Positions 8,297-16,835 are shown, numbered from the stretch's first letter. The stretch is DNA of 64,000 bases from JAWVFM01 sp963739355 (GCA_963739355.1 CAVUAD010000005.1:124001-188000), one strand, 5' to 3'. Notes: generated by a model from the letters alone, not told the origin. Program-made: numbers and translations.

Positions 8297-10000
8297 ATGC
8301 GCGTGCGACACCTGGCCTTGCCGGCCACGCTCCTGGCCCTCCTCCTCGTGCCCGCCGCCGCAGGCGCCGCGGAGAACTTCGCCAACGAGCCCCCTTTCGG
8401 CGGCACGGCGCCGCCGCCGCTGAAATCCCCGCCCGCGTCTCCCACCCAGCTGCTCCCCGGCTTCAGGCTGACGGAGCGCGACGCGATCCGCGCCGCCTAC
8501 CGGACGAGCGCCGTCCAGGACGAGCACGCCCAGGACGGGCGCCTCGACGCGAGGGCTTTCGTCCGCGGGGACGACGAATGGCAAGTCGACTTCACATCGG
8601 CCCGCACCGGCGAGCGGGTCGCCGAGGTGGTCCTGCGCGGCACGACCGGCAAGGTCCTTGGCGCCTGGCACGACCAGCAGCTCGACAACCCGCTGGCGCG
8701 TGGCTACGAGAACGCGATTGCGCAGAAGGTCAACGCTCCGTACGTCTGGCTGCTCCTGAGCGTGCTCTTCATCGCTCCGTTCGTCGACCCCAGACGCCTG
8801 TTTCGGGCCGTCCACGCCGACCTGCTGGTGCTGCTCGGGCTTGGCGTCTCCCTCTACTTCTTCAACCGCGGCGAGATCACCGTCTCCGTGCCGCTCACCT
8901 ACCCGGTGCTCGTTTACTTCCTTCTGCGGATGCTCGTGGCCGGCCTCTGGCCGCGCGAGCGCGACGGACCCCTGGTGCCGTTTGTCCCAATCCGCTGGCT
9001 CGCCTGGGCGGCCGTGGGCCTGGCGGTGGCGCGCGTCACGCTCAACATCGTCGACTCCCACGTGATTGACATCGGCGTGGCCGGGGTGATCGGGGCCGAC
9101 CACATCACACACGGCCAGGAGCTCTACAACGGCGCCTTCTCCCCCGGGATCGACCTGCGCGGCGACGTCTACGGCCCCGTCAACTACCTCGCCTACGTCC
9201 CCTTCGAGCTGATCTGGCCCTGGCACGGAACGTGGGGATCGGTGCCGGCAGCGCACGCCGCGGCGATCGTCTTCGACCTGCTGACTGCGCTCGGCCTGCT
9301 CGCGCTTGGGCGCCGCCTGCGGTCGGGCGTGGAGGGCCGTTCGCTTGGCGTCGCGATGGCGTTTGCCTGGCTCGCGTGCCCGTGGACGCTCTACGCGATG
9401 AACGCCAACGCAAACGACGGCCTCGTCGCCGCACTCTCCGTGGGTGCGATGCTGGCCCTCGCCTCGCCCGCCGGCCGCGGCGTCTTCGTGGGTCTGGCGG
9501 CGGCCGCCAAGTTTGGCCCGGCAGCCCTCGCCCCGATCTTTGCCGCGGGTACCGGCGAGCGCCGCCTGCGCTCGATCCTCGTCTTCAGCGCGGTGTTCGT
9601 CCTCGTCGCCGTGGTGATCTTTGCCCCCTTCATCCCGTCCGGCGGCATCCACGAGGTCTACGACCGCACCCTCGGGTACCAGGCTTCGCGAAGCTCGCCG
9701 TTCAGCGTCTGGGGCCTTGCGCCGTCACTCGACTTCCTGCGTTCCGCCGTCCGTGCCGGGGCGATCGTGCTGGCCCTTGCGGTCGCTTTCTACCCGCGGA
9801 GCCGGTCGGCGCTTCAGGTCGCCGCCCTGGCGGCGGCGGTCACGATCGCGACCCAGCTCGCCGCAACGCACTGGTTCTACTTCTATGTGGTCTGGTTCCT
9901 GCCGTTCGTGCTGGTCGCGAGCTTCGGCGGCCAGCGCTCGGTCGCTCCCGCCGATCTCAGGCCAGACGAGTCCGAAGAGCTCCAAGCGCAGGAGAGCTGA
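8297..10000 (+). CDS. multi-spanning membrane protein, GT-C glycosyltransferase-like
   Basis: A 567-residue protein with a cleavable-looking signal (LALPATLLALLLVPAAAGA), a soluble extracytoplasmic domain to about residue 145, then about 10 or more membrane helices. The loop DVYGPVNYLAYVPFE after early helices, NANANDGLVAAL and AAAAKFGPAALAPIF recall polyprenyl-phosphate-mannose-dependent GT-C enzymes (GT87/DUF2029-like), but no single signature is decisive. If so, it would add a sugar to a lipid or glycan on the outer membrane face. TACGCT at 8282-8287 lies 9 nt before the ATG. The last 44 bp overlap the convergent FAH-family gene. Membrane topology is sure, glycosyltransferase activity is an inference. 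Confidence 0.7.
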   Translation: MRVRHLALPATLLALLLVPAAAGAAENFANEPPFGGTAPPPLKSPPASPTQLLPGFRLTERDAIRAAYRTSAVQDEHAQDGRLDARAFVRGDDEWQVDFTSARTGERVAEVVLRGTTGKVLGAWHDQQLDNPLARGYENAIAQKVNAPYVWLLLSVLFIAPFVDPRRLFRAVHADLLVLLGLGVSLYFFNRGEITVSVPLTYPVLVYFLLRMLVAGLWPRERDGPLVPFVPIRWLAWAAVGLAVARVTLNIVDSHVIDIGVAGVIGADHITHGQELYNGAFSPGIDLRGDVYGPVNYLAYVPFELIWPWHGTWGSVPAAHAAAIVFDLLTALGLLALGRRLRSGVEGRSLGVAMAFAWLACPWTLYAMNANANDGLVAALSVGAMLALASPAGRGVFVGLAAAAKFGPAALAPIFAAGTGERRLRSILVFSAVFVLVAVVIFAPFIPSGGIHEVYDRTLGYQASRSSPFSVWGLAPSLDFLRSAVRAGAIVLALAVAFYPRSRSALQVAALAAAVTIATQLAATHWFYFYVVWFLPFVLVASFGGQRSVAPADLRPDESEELQAQES

Positions 10001-10790
10001 CCACCAGCTCGTCGCCGGCCTTCAACCACACATGTGGGTCGCGCGTCGAGCCGACGCCGGAGGGCGTCCCCGTTGAGACGATGTCGCCGGGCTCGAGCGT
10101 CATGAGGCTCGACAGGTCCGCGACGAGCTCCGGGACCGAGAAGATCAGGTCGTCGGTCGAGGAGGCCTGCATCCGCTCGCCGTTCAGGGTCAGCTCGAAG
10201 GAGATCTCGTCATGCGGTCCCGCCTCGTCCCTCGTGACCAGGGCCGGCCCGCACGGCGCCGAGCCGTCGAAGACCTTGCCCACCATCCACTGGGGGGTCG
10301 CGAACTGCAGGTCGCGGGCGGACAGGTCGTTGAGCAGGGTGAAGCCGGCGACGTGGTCCATGGCGTCGGCTTCCGCGACGTCCTTCGCCGTCCGGCCGAT
10401 GACGAACGCCACCTCGGCTTCGTAGTCGACCCGGTCGCTCGCCGCGGGCAGCGGAACCGTCGCTCCGTCGGCGACCAGTGCGTTCGCGAACTTGGCGAAG
10501 AAGGTCGGGCGTGGCGGCGCCTCGATGCCGGCCTCCGCGGCGTGGGCGGCGTAGTTGAGGCCGATGCAGATGAGCTTCCCGGGGTCCGGAACCGGGGGGC
10601 GCAGCGTCACCGAGTCAAGCGGTATGGGCTCTCCCTTTGCGTCCCCGGCCTCGCCGAGCCTGTCCGCGACGAGGAGGTCTCGCACGCTCATGCCCGGCCC
10701 GCCGAGCGCGTCCCAGCAGTCGACGACGCCGCCGTCGCGGAGCGCCCCCGCTCGGTCGCCGCGCTCGGAGCCGTAGGTGACCAGGCGCAT
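9957..10790 (-). CDS. fumarylacetoacetate hydrolase (FAH) family protein
   Basis: A 277-residue metal-dependent enzyme of the FAH superfamily. Visible: KLICIGLNYAAHAAEAG (near residue 72), the metal-binding DYEAEVAFVIG (near 125), NDLSARDLQ (near 157), a GKVFDGSAPCGPALV active-site stretch and the C-terminal GDIVSTGTPSGVG. Members hydrolyse, decarboxylate or hydrate beta-diketo or 2-oxo acids from aromatic or sugar degradation; the exact substrate is not visible. Length is normal. The ATG start is preceded 7 nt upstream by TAGCCT, so its mRNA is probably leaderless. The 3' end overlaps the convergent membrane gene by 44 bp. Confidence 0.9.
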   Translation of the reverse strand: MRLVTYGSERGDRAGALRDGGVVDCWDALGGPGMSVRDLLVADRLGEAGDAKGEPIPLDSVTLRPPVPDPGKLICIGLNYAAHAAEAGIEAPPRPTFFAKFANALVADGATVPLPAASDRVDYEAEVAFVIGRTAKDVAEADAMDHVAGFTLLNDLSARDLQFATPQWMVGKVFDGSAPCGPALVTRDEAGPHDEISFELTLNGERMQASSTDDLIFSVPELVADLSSLMTLEPGDIVSTGTPSGVGSTRDPHVWLKAGDELVVSSPALGALRTRLA

Positions 10791-10797
10791 TGACCGC

Positions 10798-10803
10798 AGG
10801 CTA
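10798..10803 (-). promoter_or_regulatory. -10 box (TAGCCT) of probable leaderless promoter
   Basis: TAGCCT ends 7 nt before the ATG at 10790, the spacing that places the transcription start at or next to the start codon. Confidence 0.45.
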
Positions 10804-10878
10804 TTCGCCGTTCGGCCATCGTGCCTTTAGAAGAGGGCGAAACAGGCCGATGTATTGGCAGGAATCCGCTTGGCTGTC

Positions 10879-12528
10879 ATGCCTGAAAACGAGTCCTCCC
10901 TGGACAAGCTGATCGAGTCGCCCCAGTTCGCCTGGTCGGTGCTCGAGTCCCTGCCCACCGAGGCGGTCGTCGTCTTCGACCGCGACCTGCGAATCGTCGC
11001 CGCGGCGGGCCAGGTCCTTCGCGCTCGCGACTTCGAGCCGGAGCGTGTCATCGGCGCGCTGCTCTCGGAGGTGATCGCCGCCGACGCGTACGAGCGCTAC
11101 CGCCCGCACTACGAGAGCGCCATCGGCGGCGAGACCTCGACGCTCGAGGCGGAGACGCTGGACGGAAAGAACATCTTCGTCAACACCTTCTCGCCTCTCC
11201 GCGGCGACGCAGGCGCCGTCGTCGGGGGTGTCGTTTTCACGCGCGACGTCACCGACGCCCGCCGCGCCGAGGCCGCACTGGCGGCGAGCGAGGAACACTT
11301 CCGGCTCCTCGCCGAGGACGCGACCGACATGCTCTCCCGGCTGGAGCCGGACGGCACGATTCGATACGCGTCACCGGCCAGCAAGCGGCTGTTCGGCTAC
11401 TCCCTCAATGAGCTGGCGGGGACGTCGACCTGGGACTACTTCCACCCCGACGACGTTCCCGACCTAAAGGCCGTCTACGAGATCCTTCGGTCCACTACCG
11501 AGCCCCAGACGACCACCTACAGGCTCCGTCGCCCCGACGGGAGCTACGCGTTCGTCGAGAGCACGGTGCGAGCTCGCCACGACGCCGACGGGAAGCTCGT
11601 CGACGTCCACGCCGTGACCCGCGACGTCAGCTACCGCCAGGCGGCTGATGAAATGCGGCGCCGCTTCGAGACGGCCTTCTCGGACGCGCCGATCGGAATG
11701 GCCCTCGTCGACCTCGACGGACGCTTCCTGCGCGTCAACCACTCCCTGTGCGAGCTGACCGGGTACCCGGAGGCGAGGCTGCTCGAGCTCACCTTCCAGG
11801 AGATCACCCACCCGGACGACCTTGACGCCGACCTCGCCCACCTCGAGCAGCTGCGCAACGGGGCAATCGAGCGCTACTCGATGGAGAAGCGCTACCGGAC
11901 CGCCGGCCACAACCTGATCTGGATCAACCTCTCGGTGTCGATGGTCCGCGACGCCGACGGCGAGCCCCTCTACTACGTCTCCCAGATCGAGGACATCAGC
12001 GACCGCAAGCGCCTCGAGGCGCAGCTCCACTGGCTCGCCGACCACGACTCGCTGACCCGCCTGTGGAACCGTCGCCGCTTCGACGAGGAGCTTCGCCGCC
12101 AGATCTCGCGCTGCCAGCGCTACGCGGAGCGGGCCGCCCTGCTCCTCGTCGACCTCGACGGCTTCAAGCCGGTCAACGACCGCCATGGCCACAAGGTGGG
12201 CGACGACCTGCTCGTCGACATCTCCGGCGCCCTGCGGTCACGGCTTCGTGACACCGACTCCATCGCGCGCATCGGCGGCGACGAGTTCGCCGCGCTCGTC
12301 GTCAATGTCTCGCCCGACCAGGCCGCCACGCTTGCCGAGGCGCTCGGTGAGGTCGTCGCGGAGACCGAGATCGAGGTCGACGGCCGCACGGTCAGCGTCG
12401 GGGCCAGCGTCGGCGTCGCACTGATCGACGAGCAGCCCGAGCACCAGCGGGATGTCTTCGTCCGCGCCGACAAGGCGATGTACAGGGCGAAGGGCCGCAA
12501 GGCCGGCTCGGACCTGGCGCGGTCCTGA
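10879..12528 (+). CDS. PAS-PAS-PAS-GGDEF diguanylate cyclase
   Basis: About 549 residues. Three PAS domains occupy about 10-110, 125-240 and 255-370; the second and third carry the usual YASPASKRLFGYS / VNHSLCELTGY and W-x-D-y-x-HPDD landmarks and end in DVSYRQ and DISDRKR linkers. The GGDEF domain (about 380-540) has DLDGFKPVNDRHGHKVGD, an intact GGDEF at 466-470 and an intact RDTD inhibitory site at 457-460, so it should make cyclic di-GMP and be feedback inhibited. No membrane segment, so it is a cytoplasmic sensor. The ATG at 10879 is taken as start; a TTG at 10855 is also possible and neither has a good Shine-Dalgarno. Confidence 0.92.
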   Translation: MPENESSLDKLIESPQFAWSVLESLPTEAVVVFDRDLRIVAAAGQVLRARDFEPERVIGALLSEVIAADAYERYRPHYESAIGGETSTLEAETLDGKNIFVNTFSPLRGDAGAVVGGVVFTRDVTDARRAEAALAASEEHFRLLAEDATDMLSRLEPDGTIRYASPASKRLFGYSLNELAGTSTWDYFHPDDVPDLKAVYEILRSTTEPQTTTYRLRRPDGSYAFVESTVRARHDADGKLVDVHAVTRDVSYRQAADEMRRRFETAFSDAPIGMALVDLDGRFLRVNHSLCELTGYPEARLLELTFQEITHPDDLDADLAHLEQLRNGAIERYSMEKRYRTAGHNLIWINLSVSMVRDADGEPLYYVSQIEDISDRKRLEAQLHWLADHDSLTRLWNRRRFDEELRRQISRCQRYAERAALLLVDLDGFKPVNDRHGHKVGDDLLVDISGALRSRLRDTDSIARIGGDEFAALVVNVSPDQAATLAEALGEVVAETEIEVDGRTVSVGASVGVALIDEQPEHQRDVFVRADKAMYRAKGRKAGSDLARS

Positions 12529-12542
12529 GCCGGCCGCCTTCG

Positions 12543-12848
12543 CTAGCCGGAGGTATTCAGGGCGACCGCGGCGCGGATCAGCGCCTTGAACGCGTTCGCG
12601 TCGACCTCCTCACCCTCCTGGATGTCGATCGCCCGCCTCACATTGCCCTCGAGGCTCGAGTTGAAGAGCGTGTCCGGATCGTCCAGCGCAGCCCCCTTGG
12701 CAAAGGTCAGCTTCACCTTGTCCTTGTAGGACTCGCCCGTGCAGATGATCCCGTCGTGCTCCCATACGGGAGTCCCCGGGCTCGTCGCCTTCGCCCACTT
12801 CCACTCCTCGACGACGTCCGGGTCCGCTTCCTGGATGAGCTCGCGCAT
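12543..12848 (-). CDS. DUF1801 domain protein (5' end lost by frameshift)
   Basis: The open frame gives 101 residues beginning MRELIQEADPDVVEEWKW and continuing VWEHDGIICTGE, VKLTFAKGA and SLEGNVRRAIDIQEGE, a strong match to small DUF1801 proteins (YdhG-like fold, function unknown). Those proteins normally carry about 30-40 more N-terminal residues. The expected SEQIDNRIAELGDWRGETL is encoded just upstream in the same frame but without a start codon; see the entry at 12849-12955. If translated only from 12848 the protein lacks its first helix. Whether the lesion is real or a consensus error decides if this is a gene or a pseudogene. Confidence 0.75.
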   Translation of the reverse strand: MRELIQEADPDVVEEWKWAKATSPGTPVWEHDGIICTGESYKDKVKLTFAKGAALDDPDTLFNSSLEGNVRRAIDIQEGEEVDANAFKALIRAAVALNTSG

Positions 12849-12955
12849 CCTGCCAAGGGTCTCCCCGCGCCAGTCGCCGAGCTCGGCGATCCGGTTGTCG
12901 ATCTGCTCAGACGCCGACCGGCCGTCGGTTGAACCTGCGTCGTCATGTTTCTCCT
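12849..12955 (-). other. frameshifted 5' part of the DUF1801 gene
   Basis: GAGGAG followed by AAAC and ATG at 12955 is an excellent translation start, but its frame (MTTQVQ...) does not match the family. The family-like sequence DAGSTDGRSASEQIDNRIAE is in another frame beginning two bases after the ATG. Adding one C after ATGAC (ATGACCGACGCA) would restore an MTDAGSTDGRSASEQID start, so one base seems to be missing near 12950. Confidence 0.65.
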
Positions 12956-13120
12956 CGTGAAGCCCAGTCGTTCAATAGCGGGAACGACAGGAGTTGGTAC
13001 CACGATTGGCACCCGCGCGTTCCTCTGCTGGGTGAGCCACGCGCGCCCGCCGTTCAAGTGCGCCTTCCGGTGAGCCGATAGCTGGCACTGAGGTGTTTTC
13101 AATCCGCCAAGGAGAAGCCC

Positions 13121-14002
13121 GTGCCCAAAAACCGTAAGTACCGTCGTCTGATCAGTCGAGGCCGCTGGATCGCGGTGCCGGCGGTTTCCGTCGGCCTTGT
13201 GGGAGCCTCGGCCGCGATGGCCGTCACGGTCGCCAAGCAACCGGGAACGATTCCGTCGCAGGGTGTCGGCAGCGCTCTCGCTCAATGCACCGGCGGGCGG
13301 ACCGCGGTCGCGGGCGGCTTTGCGGCCCCCGGATTCGACCCCGGCGGCAGCGCAACGATTGCGCGGCTGAGCTCCACACATGCGGGCAAGGGCGGGATCA
13401 AGGCTCGCGGATTCAACTTCGGCAGCGCCTCGGGGAACCTCGTCTCCTATGCCTATTGCGCTCGCTACGACCACGGCTTTCAGGTCAGCTCGGCGAGCAC
13501 CCAGATCGATCCGATGACGACGGGATCGGCCGTGGCGAACTGCCCCACCGGCACCAAGGCAGTTGGAGGGGGCTTCGACGGAGGTTCCGTCTCTCAGAAT
13601 GGCTCAACCGTCCTCACGCTGACCTCGAAGCGGCAAGGCGAGCGCCGCTGGGAAGCCGTTGCGGTCAACCTCCCGCCCGACTCCGGCAGCGGGACTCCGG
13701 CGACGCTGACCGCCTATGTCTATTGCGAGCATGCGCCGTTCGACCTAAGCACCGTGTCGAAGAAGGTGAGCCCGCCGAGCAATGGCGTTGCGACCTTCGT
13801 CGTGCGTTGCCCCGATGGAGGCCAGGCGTTCTCCGGCGGGTTCGACGGTCACGTCAAGATCGGTACCGAGCTGAGCGCCACCGCGGCGGTGAGCTCGAAG
13901 CGAGCCTCCCACGGCCATGCGTGGAGCACCACCGCGCTGAGCCCCTTCGGTTCAACGCCCGGAACGTCCACCGCCTACGCTTATTGCCGCCCGGCTCGGT
14001 AG
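13121..14002 (+). CDS. secreted protein with three Cys-containing repeats
   Basis: 293 residues, GTG start with AAGGAG 7 nt upstream. A basic N-terminus and hydrophobic stretch (about 14-36, ending AAMAV) act as signal peptide or anchor. The rest is three copies of one unit of about 80 residues. Each opens with Cys, a few residues, and G-G-F (CTGGRTAVAGGF, CPTGTKAVGGGF, CPDGGQAFSGGF) and closes with A-Y-x-Y-C (YAYC, YVYC, YAYC). The paired Cys in each copy probably form a disulfide outside the cell. The protein at 23169 has the same architecture. I recognise no named family; no catalytic residues stand out, so a structural or binding role at the cell surface is the best guess. Confidence 0.8.
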   Translation: MPKNRKYRRLISRGRWIAVPAVSVGLVGASAAMAVTVAKQPGTIPSQGVGSALAQCTGGRTAVAGGFAAPGFDPGGSATIARLSSTHAGKGGIKARGFNFGSASGNLVSYAYCARYDHGFQVSSASTQIDPMTTGSAVANCPTGTKAVGGGFDGGSVSQNGSTVLTLTSKRQGERRWEAVAVNLPPDSGSGTPATLTAYVYCEHAPFDLSTVSKKVSPPSNGVATFVVRCPDGGQAFSGGFDGHVKIGTELSATAAVSSKRASHGHAWSTTALSPFGSTPGTSTAYAYCRPAR

Positions 14003-14005
14003 AAA

Positions 14006-14079
<74 letters not shown>

Positions 14080-14089
14080 CCGCTGAGGG

Positions 14090-14115
14090 GTCGGGCCCGT
14101 CGAGGCCCGCCCGAC
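14090..14115. repeat. 7-bp inverted repeat in the tRNA/phosphoribosyltransferase intergenic region
   Basis: GTCGGGC (14090-14096) and GCCCGAC (14109-14115) form a perfect dyad between the divergent tRNA-Asp and the following gene. It could be an operator or simply GC-rich chance. Confidence 0.3.
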
Positions 14116-14173
14116 GGATTCTAGGGGCGCGACCAGGATCGGCGATCCCGCGCGCGGGTAGAACTTCGGGGAC

Positions 14174-15253
14174 GTGCCAGAGAGACTTGACCCCGCGATC
14201 TTCCGTCTGCCCGTGGAGCGCATCCGCGACGGTTACTACTCCGACGCCTACTTCACCAACACCCGGGCGCTCCTGGAGGCGGAGGGGCACCGGCCCCGCG
14301 TGCTCATGCAGGTCTTCCAGCGCGAGGACTCGATGCTGGGCGGCGTCGACGAGGCGATCGCGGTCCTGCGGCTCTGCTCGGGCCGCCGGGAGGCGGACGG
14401 GGCGTGGCGCGACGGGTGGCCGGACCTGGAGGTTCGCGCGCTCCACGAGGGGGACGAGATCGAGCCGGAGGAGACGGTGATGACGATCAAGGGCGACTAC
14501 TCGCTCTTCGCCCACCTGGAGACGGTGTATCTCGGGTGCATGGCCCGGCGCTCCGTGATCATGCGGAACGTGCGCGACGTCGTCCGCGCGGCCGCCGGCA
14601 AGCCGATCCTCTTCTTCCCCGCCCGGCACGACCACTGGCTCGTGCAGACCGGCGACGGCTGGGCCGCGCACGTCGCGGGGGCCGTTGGGGTCTCGACCGA
14701 CGCCCAGGCCTCGTGGTGGGGCGGGCGCGGTCTCGGGACCGTGCCCCACGGCCTGATCGCGGCCTACGGAGGCGACACGGTGGCCGCCGCCACTGCCTTC
14801 GCCCGGCGATACGCGAGCCAGACGAACGTGGTGGTTCTCGTCGACTTCGAGAACCGCTCCGTACAGACCGCGCTCGCCGTGGCGGACGCCCTCGGCGACG
14901 ACCTCTGGGGCGTGCGGCTCGACACGGCGGGCTCACTCGTCGACGCCGATCTCGAGGCCTCGGAGCGAGAGAGCGCAACCGGGGTCACGCCCGAGCTCGC
15001 GGAGCTGGTGCGCGAGGGGCTGGATCGCGCCGGACACGAGCGCGTGCGGATCGTCGTCTCGGGGGGCTTCGACGCCGCGCGGATCTCCGAGTTCGAGCGG
15101 CGCAACGCGCCGGTCGACGCCTACGGAGTGGGCGCCTCGCTGGTCCGCGGGGGGAACCCGTTCACGGCGGACATCGTGATGGTCGACGGCCGGCCGGCCG
15201 CGAAGGTCGGGCGTGAGCTGCGGCCGAATCCCGGTCTCGAGCTCGTCGCCTAG
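14174..15253 (+). CDS. nicotinate phosphoribosyltransferase family protein
   Basis: 359 residues of the PncB/NadC-like type II phosphoribosyltransferase fold. It opens with RIRDGYYSDAYFTNT, has FPARHDHWLVQTGDGWAAH near 155, VSTDAQASWWGGRGLGTVPHG near 178, GLIAAYGGDTVAAA and the phosphate-binding VVSGGFDAARI near 295. The family converts nicotinate and PRPP to nicotinate mononucleotide, salvaging NAD precursors in the cytoplasm. It is shorter than classical PncB (about 400-440 residues) but matches a common actinobacterial variant. Start is the GTG at 14174; the Shine-Dalgarno is weak. Its TAG shares CTAG with the convergent DUF308 gene. Confidence 0.85.
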   Translation: MPERLDPAIFRLPVERIRDGYYSDAYFTNTRALLEAEGHRPRVLMQVFQREDSMLGGVDEAIAVLRLCSGRREADGAWRDGWPDLEVRALHEGDEIEPEETVMTIKGDYSLFAHLETVYLGCMARRSVIMRNVRDVVRAAAGKPILFFPARHDHWLVQTGDGWAAHVAGAVGVSTDAQASWWGGRGLGTVPHGLIAAYGGDTVAAATAFARRYASQTNVVVLVDFENRSVQTALAVADALGDDLWGVRLDTAGSLVDADLEASERESATGVTPELAELVREGLDRAGHERVRIVVSGGFDAARISEFERRNAPVDAYGVGASLVRGGNPFTADIVMVDGRPAAKVGRELRPNPGLELVA

Positions 15254-15792
15254 CCGGGCGCCCGCAGCGCCTCGCGCAGCCCCCGGCCGAGGGCGATCAT
15301 CCCGATCCCGTTGAGGATGAAGCCGATCCCGACGAGGATCGCCAGGGTGGTGTAGCCGATGTTCGGATCGGCGACGATCGCGATGCCGGCCACGAGCTCG
15401 AGGCCGCCGACGAAGGCGTACCAGACGCGGTGCTCGGGCTCGTCGAGCGCAGTCACGAAGCGGATCACCCCGACGGCTACGAGCCAGATGCCGATCAGGA
15501 GCGCGACCGCCGTGACCCCCTCGATCGGGTGACGCACCAGCAGCACACCGACGACCGCGGTGATGACGCCGAAGACGGCAACCATCCCGCGGTTGGGGGT
15601 GAGGCGCATGAACGCGGCGACCAGCTCGAGGATGCCGTCGATGAGCAGGAAGATGCCAACGATCACCGCGAGCGCGGCGAGGCTGTTCCCAGGCTCGAAC
15701 AAGAGGATCACGCCGACCACGAGGCTGATCACCCCGATGGCCACCAGGAGCGACCCGGCCCGCTTGACCGCCTTCACGTCCTGCTCAGGCAT
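15250..15792 (-). CDS. HdeD-like (DUF308) membrane protein
   Basis: 180 residues from the ATG at 15792. Six hydrophobic helices in three tandem pairs, each with the GLxxLxxGI / LxxLxGI / RHP-type signature of DUF308/HdeD. E. coli HdeD is linked to acid resistance, but most relatives, including actinobacterial ones, are uncharacterised. Located in the cytoplasmic membrane. The upstream in-frame ATG at 15825 adds only 11 polar residues without similarity. Shares CTAG stop codons with the gene at 14174. Confidence 0.85.
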   Translation of the reverse strand: MPEQDVKAVKRAGSLLVAIGVISLVVGVILLFEPGNSLAALAVIVGIFLLIDGILELVAAFMRLTPNRGMVAVFGVITAVVGVLLVRHPIEGVTAVALLIGIWLVAVGVIRFVTALDEPEHRVWYAFVGGLELVAGIAIVADPNIGYTTLAILVGIGFILNGIGMIALGRGLREALRAPG

Positions 15793-15854
15793 CGATCTGC
15801 ATCTTCCGCCCTCGGTCGGACGCATCCCGATCAGGCCGTTGGCCCGCCGGACGG

Positions 15855-15860
15855 TAGGGT
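15855..15860 (+). promoter_or_regulatory. -10 box (TAGGGT) of probable leaderless promoter
   Basis: TAGGGT ends 6 nt before the GTG start at 15867; no Shine-Dalgarno is present. Confidence 0.45.
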
Positions 15861-15866
15861 CGGTTC

Positions 15867-16337
15867 GTGGCCTCCGCGAACGAGGACCTGATCACGCGTT
15901 TCTACGCCGCGCTCGACGCCGGTGACGGTGACGCCATGGCGGCGGCCTACGCACCGGATGCCCACTTCTCCGACCCCGTCTTCACCGACCTCCGCGGCGA
16001 GCAGGTGGGTGGGATGTGGCGGATGCTGACGTCCCGGTCGACCGACCTCGCCGTGGTCGCGGACGAGATCGCGGCCGATGAGAACACCGGCTCGGCGCAC
16101 TGGGTGGCCCGCTACACCTTCCGGACCGGGCGCAAGGTCGTCAACGACATCAGGGCGAGCTTCCGGTTCGAGGACGGCCTGATCGCCGACCACCACGACG
16201 TCTTCGACTTCGGCGCCTGGGCCAAGCAGGCGCTTGGCGGGCCCGCCCTGGTTCCCGTCGTCGGCCCGCCGCTGATGCGGCCGCTGGTTCGCAGGCAGGC
16301 GGCGTCCCAGCTCCGCGAGTTCCTCGCAGGCCCGTGA
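15867..16337 (+). CDS. NTF2-like (SnoaL-type) protein
   Basis: 156 residues with the cone-shaped NTF2-like fold signature: an N-terminal helix LITRFYAALDAGDGDAMAAAY, then HFSDPVFTDLRG, and late strands VVNDIRASFRFEDGLIADHHDVFDF. The family includes polyketide cyclases, epoxide hydrolases and many orphan proteins binding small hydrophobic ligands, so no activity is assigned. Resembles the many ketosteroid-isomerase-like proteins of actinobacteria. GTG start, probably leaderless. One of three unrelated NTF2-like genes in the window (also 54705 and 62853). Confidence 0.82.
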   Translation: MASANEDLITRFYAALDAGDGDAMAAAYAPDAHFSDPVFTDLRGEQVGGMWRMLTSRSTDLAVVADEIAADENTGSAHWVARYTFRTGRKVVNDIRASFRFEDGLIADHHDVFDFGAWAKQALGGPALVPVVGPPLMRPLVRRQAASQLREFLAGP

Positions 16338-16354
16338 GCTTCTCGTAGGCAAAG

Positions 16355-16360
16355 TAGTCT
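16355..16360 (+). promoter_or_regulatory. -10 box (TAGTCT) of probable leaderless promoter
   Basis: TAGTCT ends 7 nt before the ATG at 16368. Confidence 0.45.
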
Positions 16361-16367
16361 GCGGGAC

Positions 16368-16826
16368 ATGGGCGAGGGTGGTGAGGTCTCGATTCGAGAG
16401 GAGCGGGCGTGGCTGCTGCAGAGCCGCATCAACCCGTCCCCGATCTCGGGTGCGCTCGAGCTGGCCGACGGGCGGATCTCGTTCACGCTCGACGCCGACG
16501 CCGCCGAGGCCAAGCTCGATTGGCTCGAGGAGACGCTCGGCATCCACGACCTGAGCGAGCGGCTGGGCGCCGGCGAACCGCTGGTCGCGTTCGACTACGG
16601 GCTGGACGAGTGCAGCGTCAGCTGGCCGCTGACGGGCGGCGGGGCCGTGATGGATGTCCAGGCCTTCGAGCGCAAGTGGGTCGTGACCTACGACGACCCG
16701 ACCGACCGGGGATCGCGCTTCTCCCAGCCCCTCGCCATGTCGAGCGGCCGCGGTCGCGCGAAGGAGTGGAAGAAGGCGCTGGCCCAGGCGGGCACGGGTG
16801 CCGCTTCCCGCCGCCGCTTCGGCTGA
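16368..16826 (+). CDS. hypothetical protein, soluble
   Basis: 152 residues, no signal peptide or membrane helix. Sequence runs EERAWLLQSRINPSPISGALELADGRISFTLD and later VAFDYGLDECSVSWPL and VMDVQAFERKWVVTYDDP, suggesting an alternating beta-sheet domain like small PH-like or YokE-type folds that sense or modulate; this is only a structural impression. I recognise no family. The coding frame is supported by codon bias, a leaderless-type start and tight fit between neighbours (30 bp after the NTF2 gene, 9 bp before the convergent acyl-CoA dehydrogenase). Confidence 0.7.
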   Translation: MGEGGEVSIREERAWLLQSRINPSPISGALELADGRISFTLDADAAEAKLDWLEETLGIHDLSERLGAGEPLVAFDYGLDECSVSWPLTGGGAVMDVQAFERKWVVTYDDPTDRGSRFSQPLAMSSGRGRAKEWKKALAQAGTGAASRRRFG

Positions 16827-16835
16827 GGCCCGCCG

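Noticed and set aside
12713..13474. 253-residue minus-strand frame covering the DUF1801 start
   Set aside because: Only its ATG at 12955 has a ribosome site; the downstream sequence is an out-of-frame copy of DUF1801.
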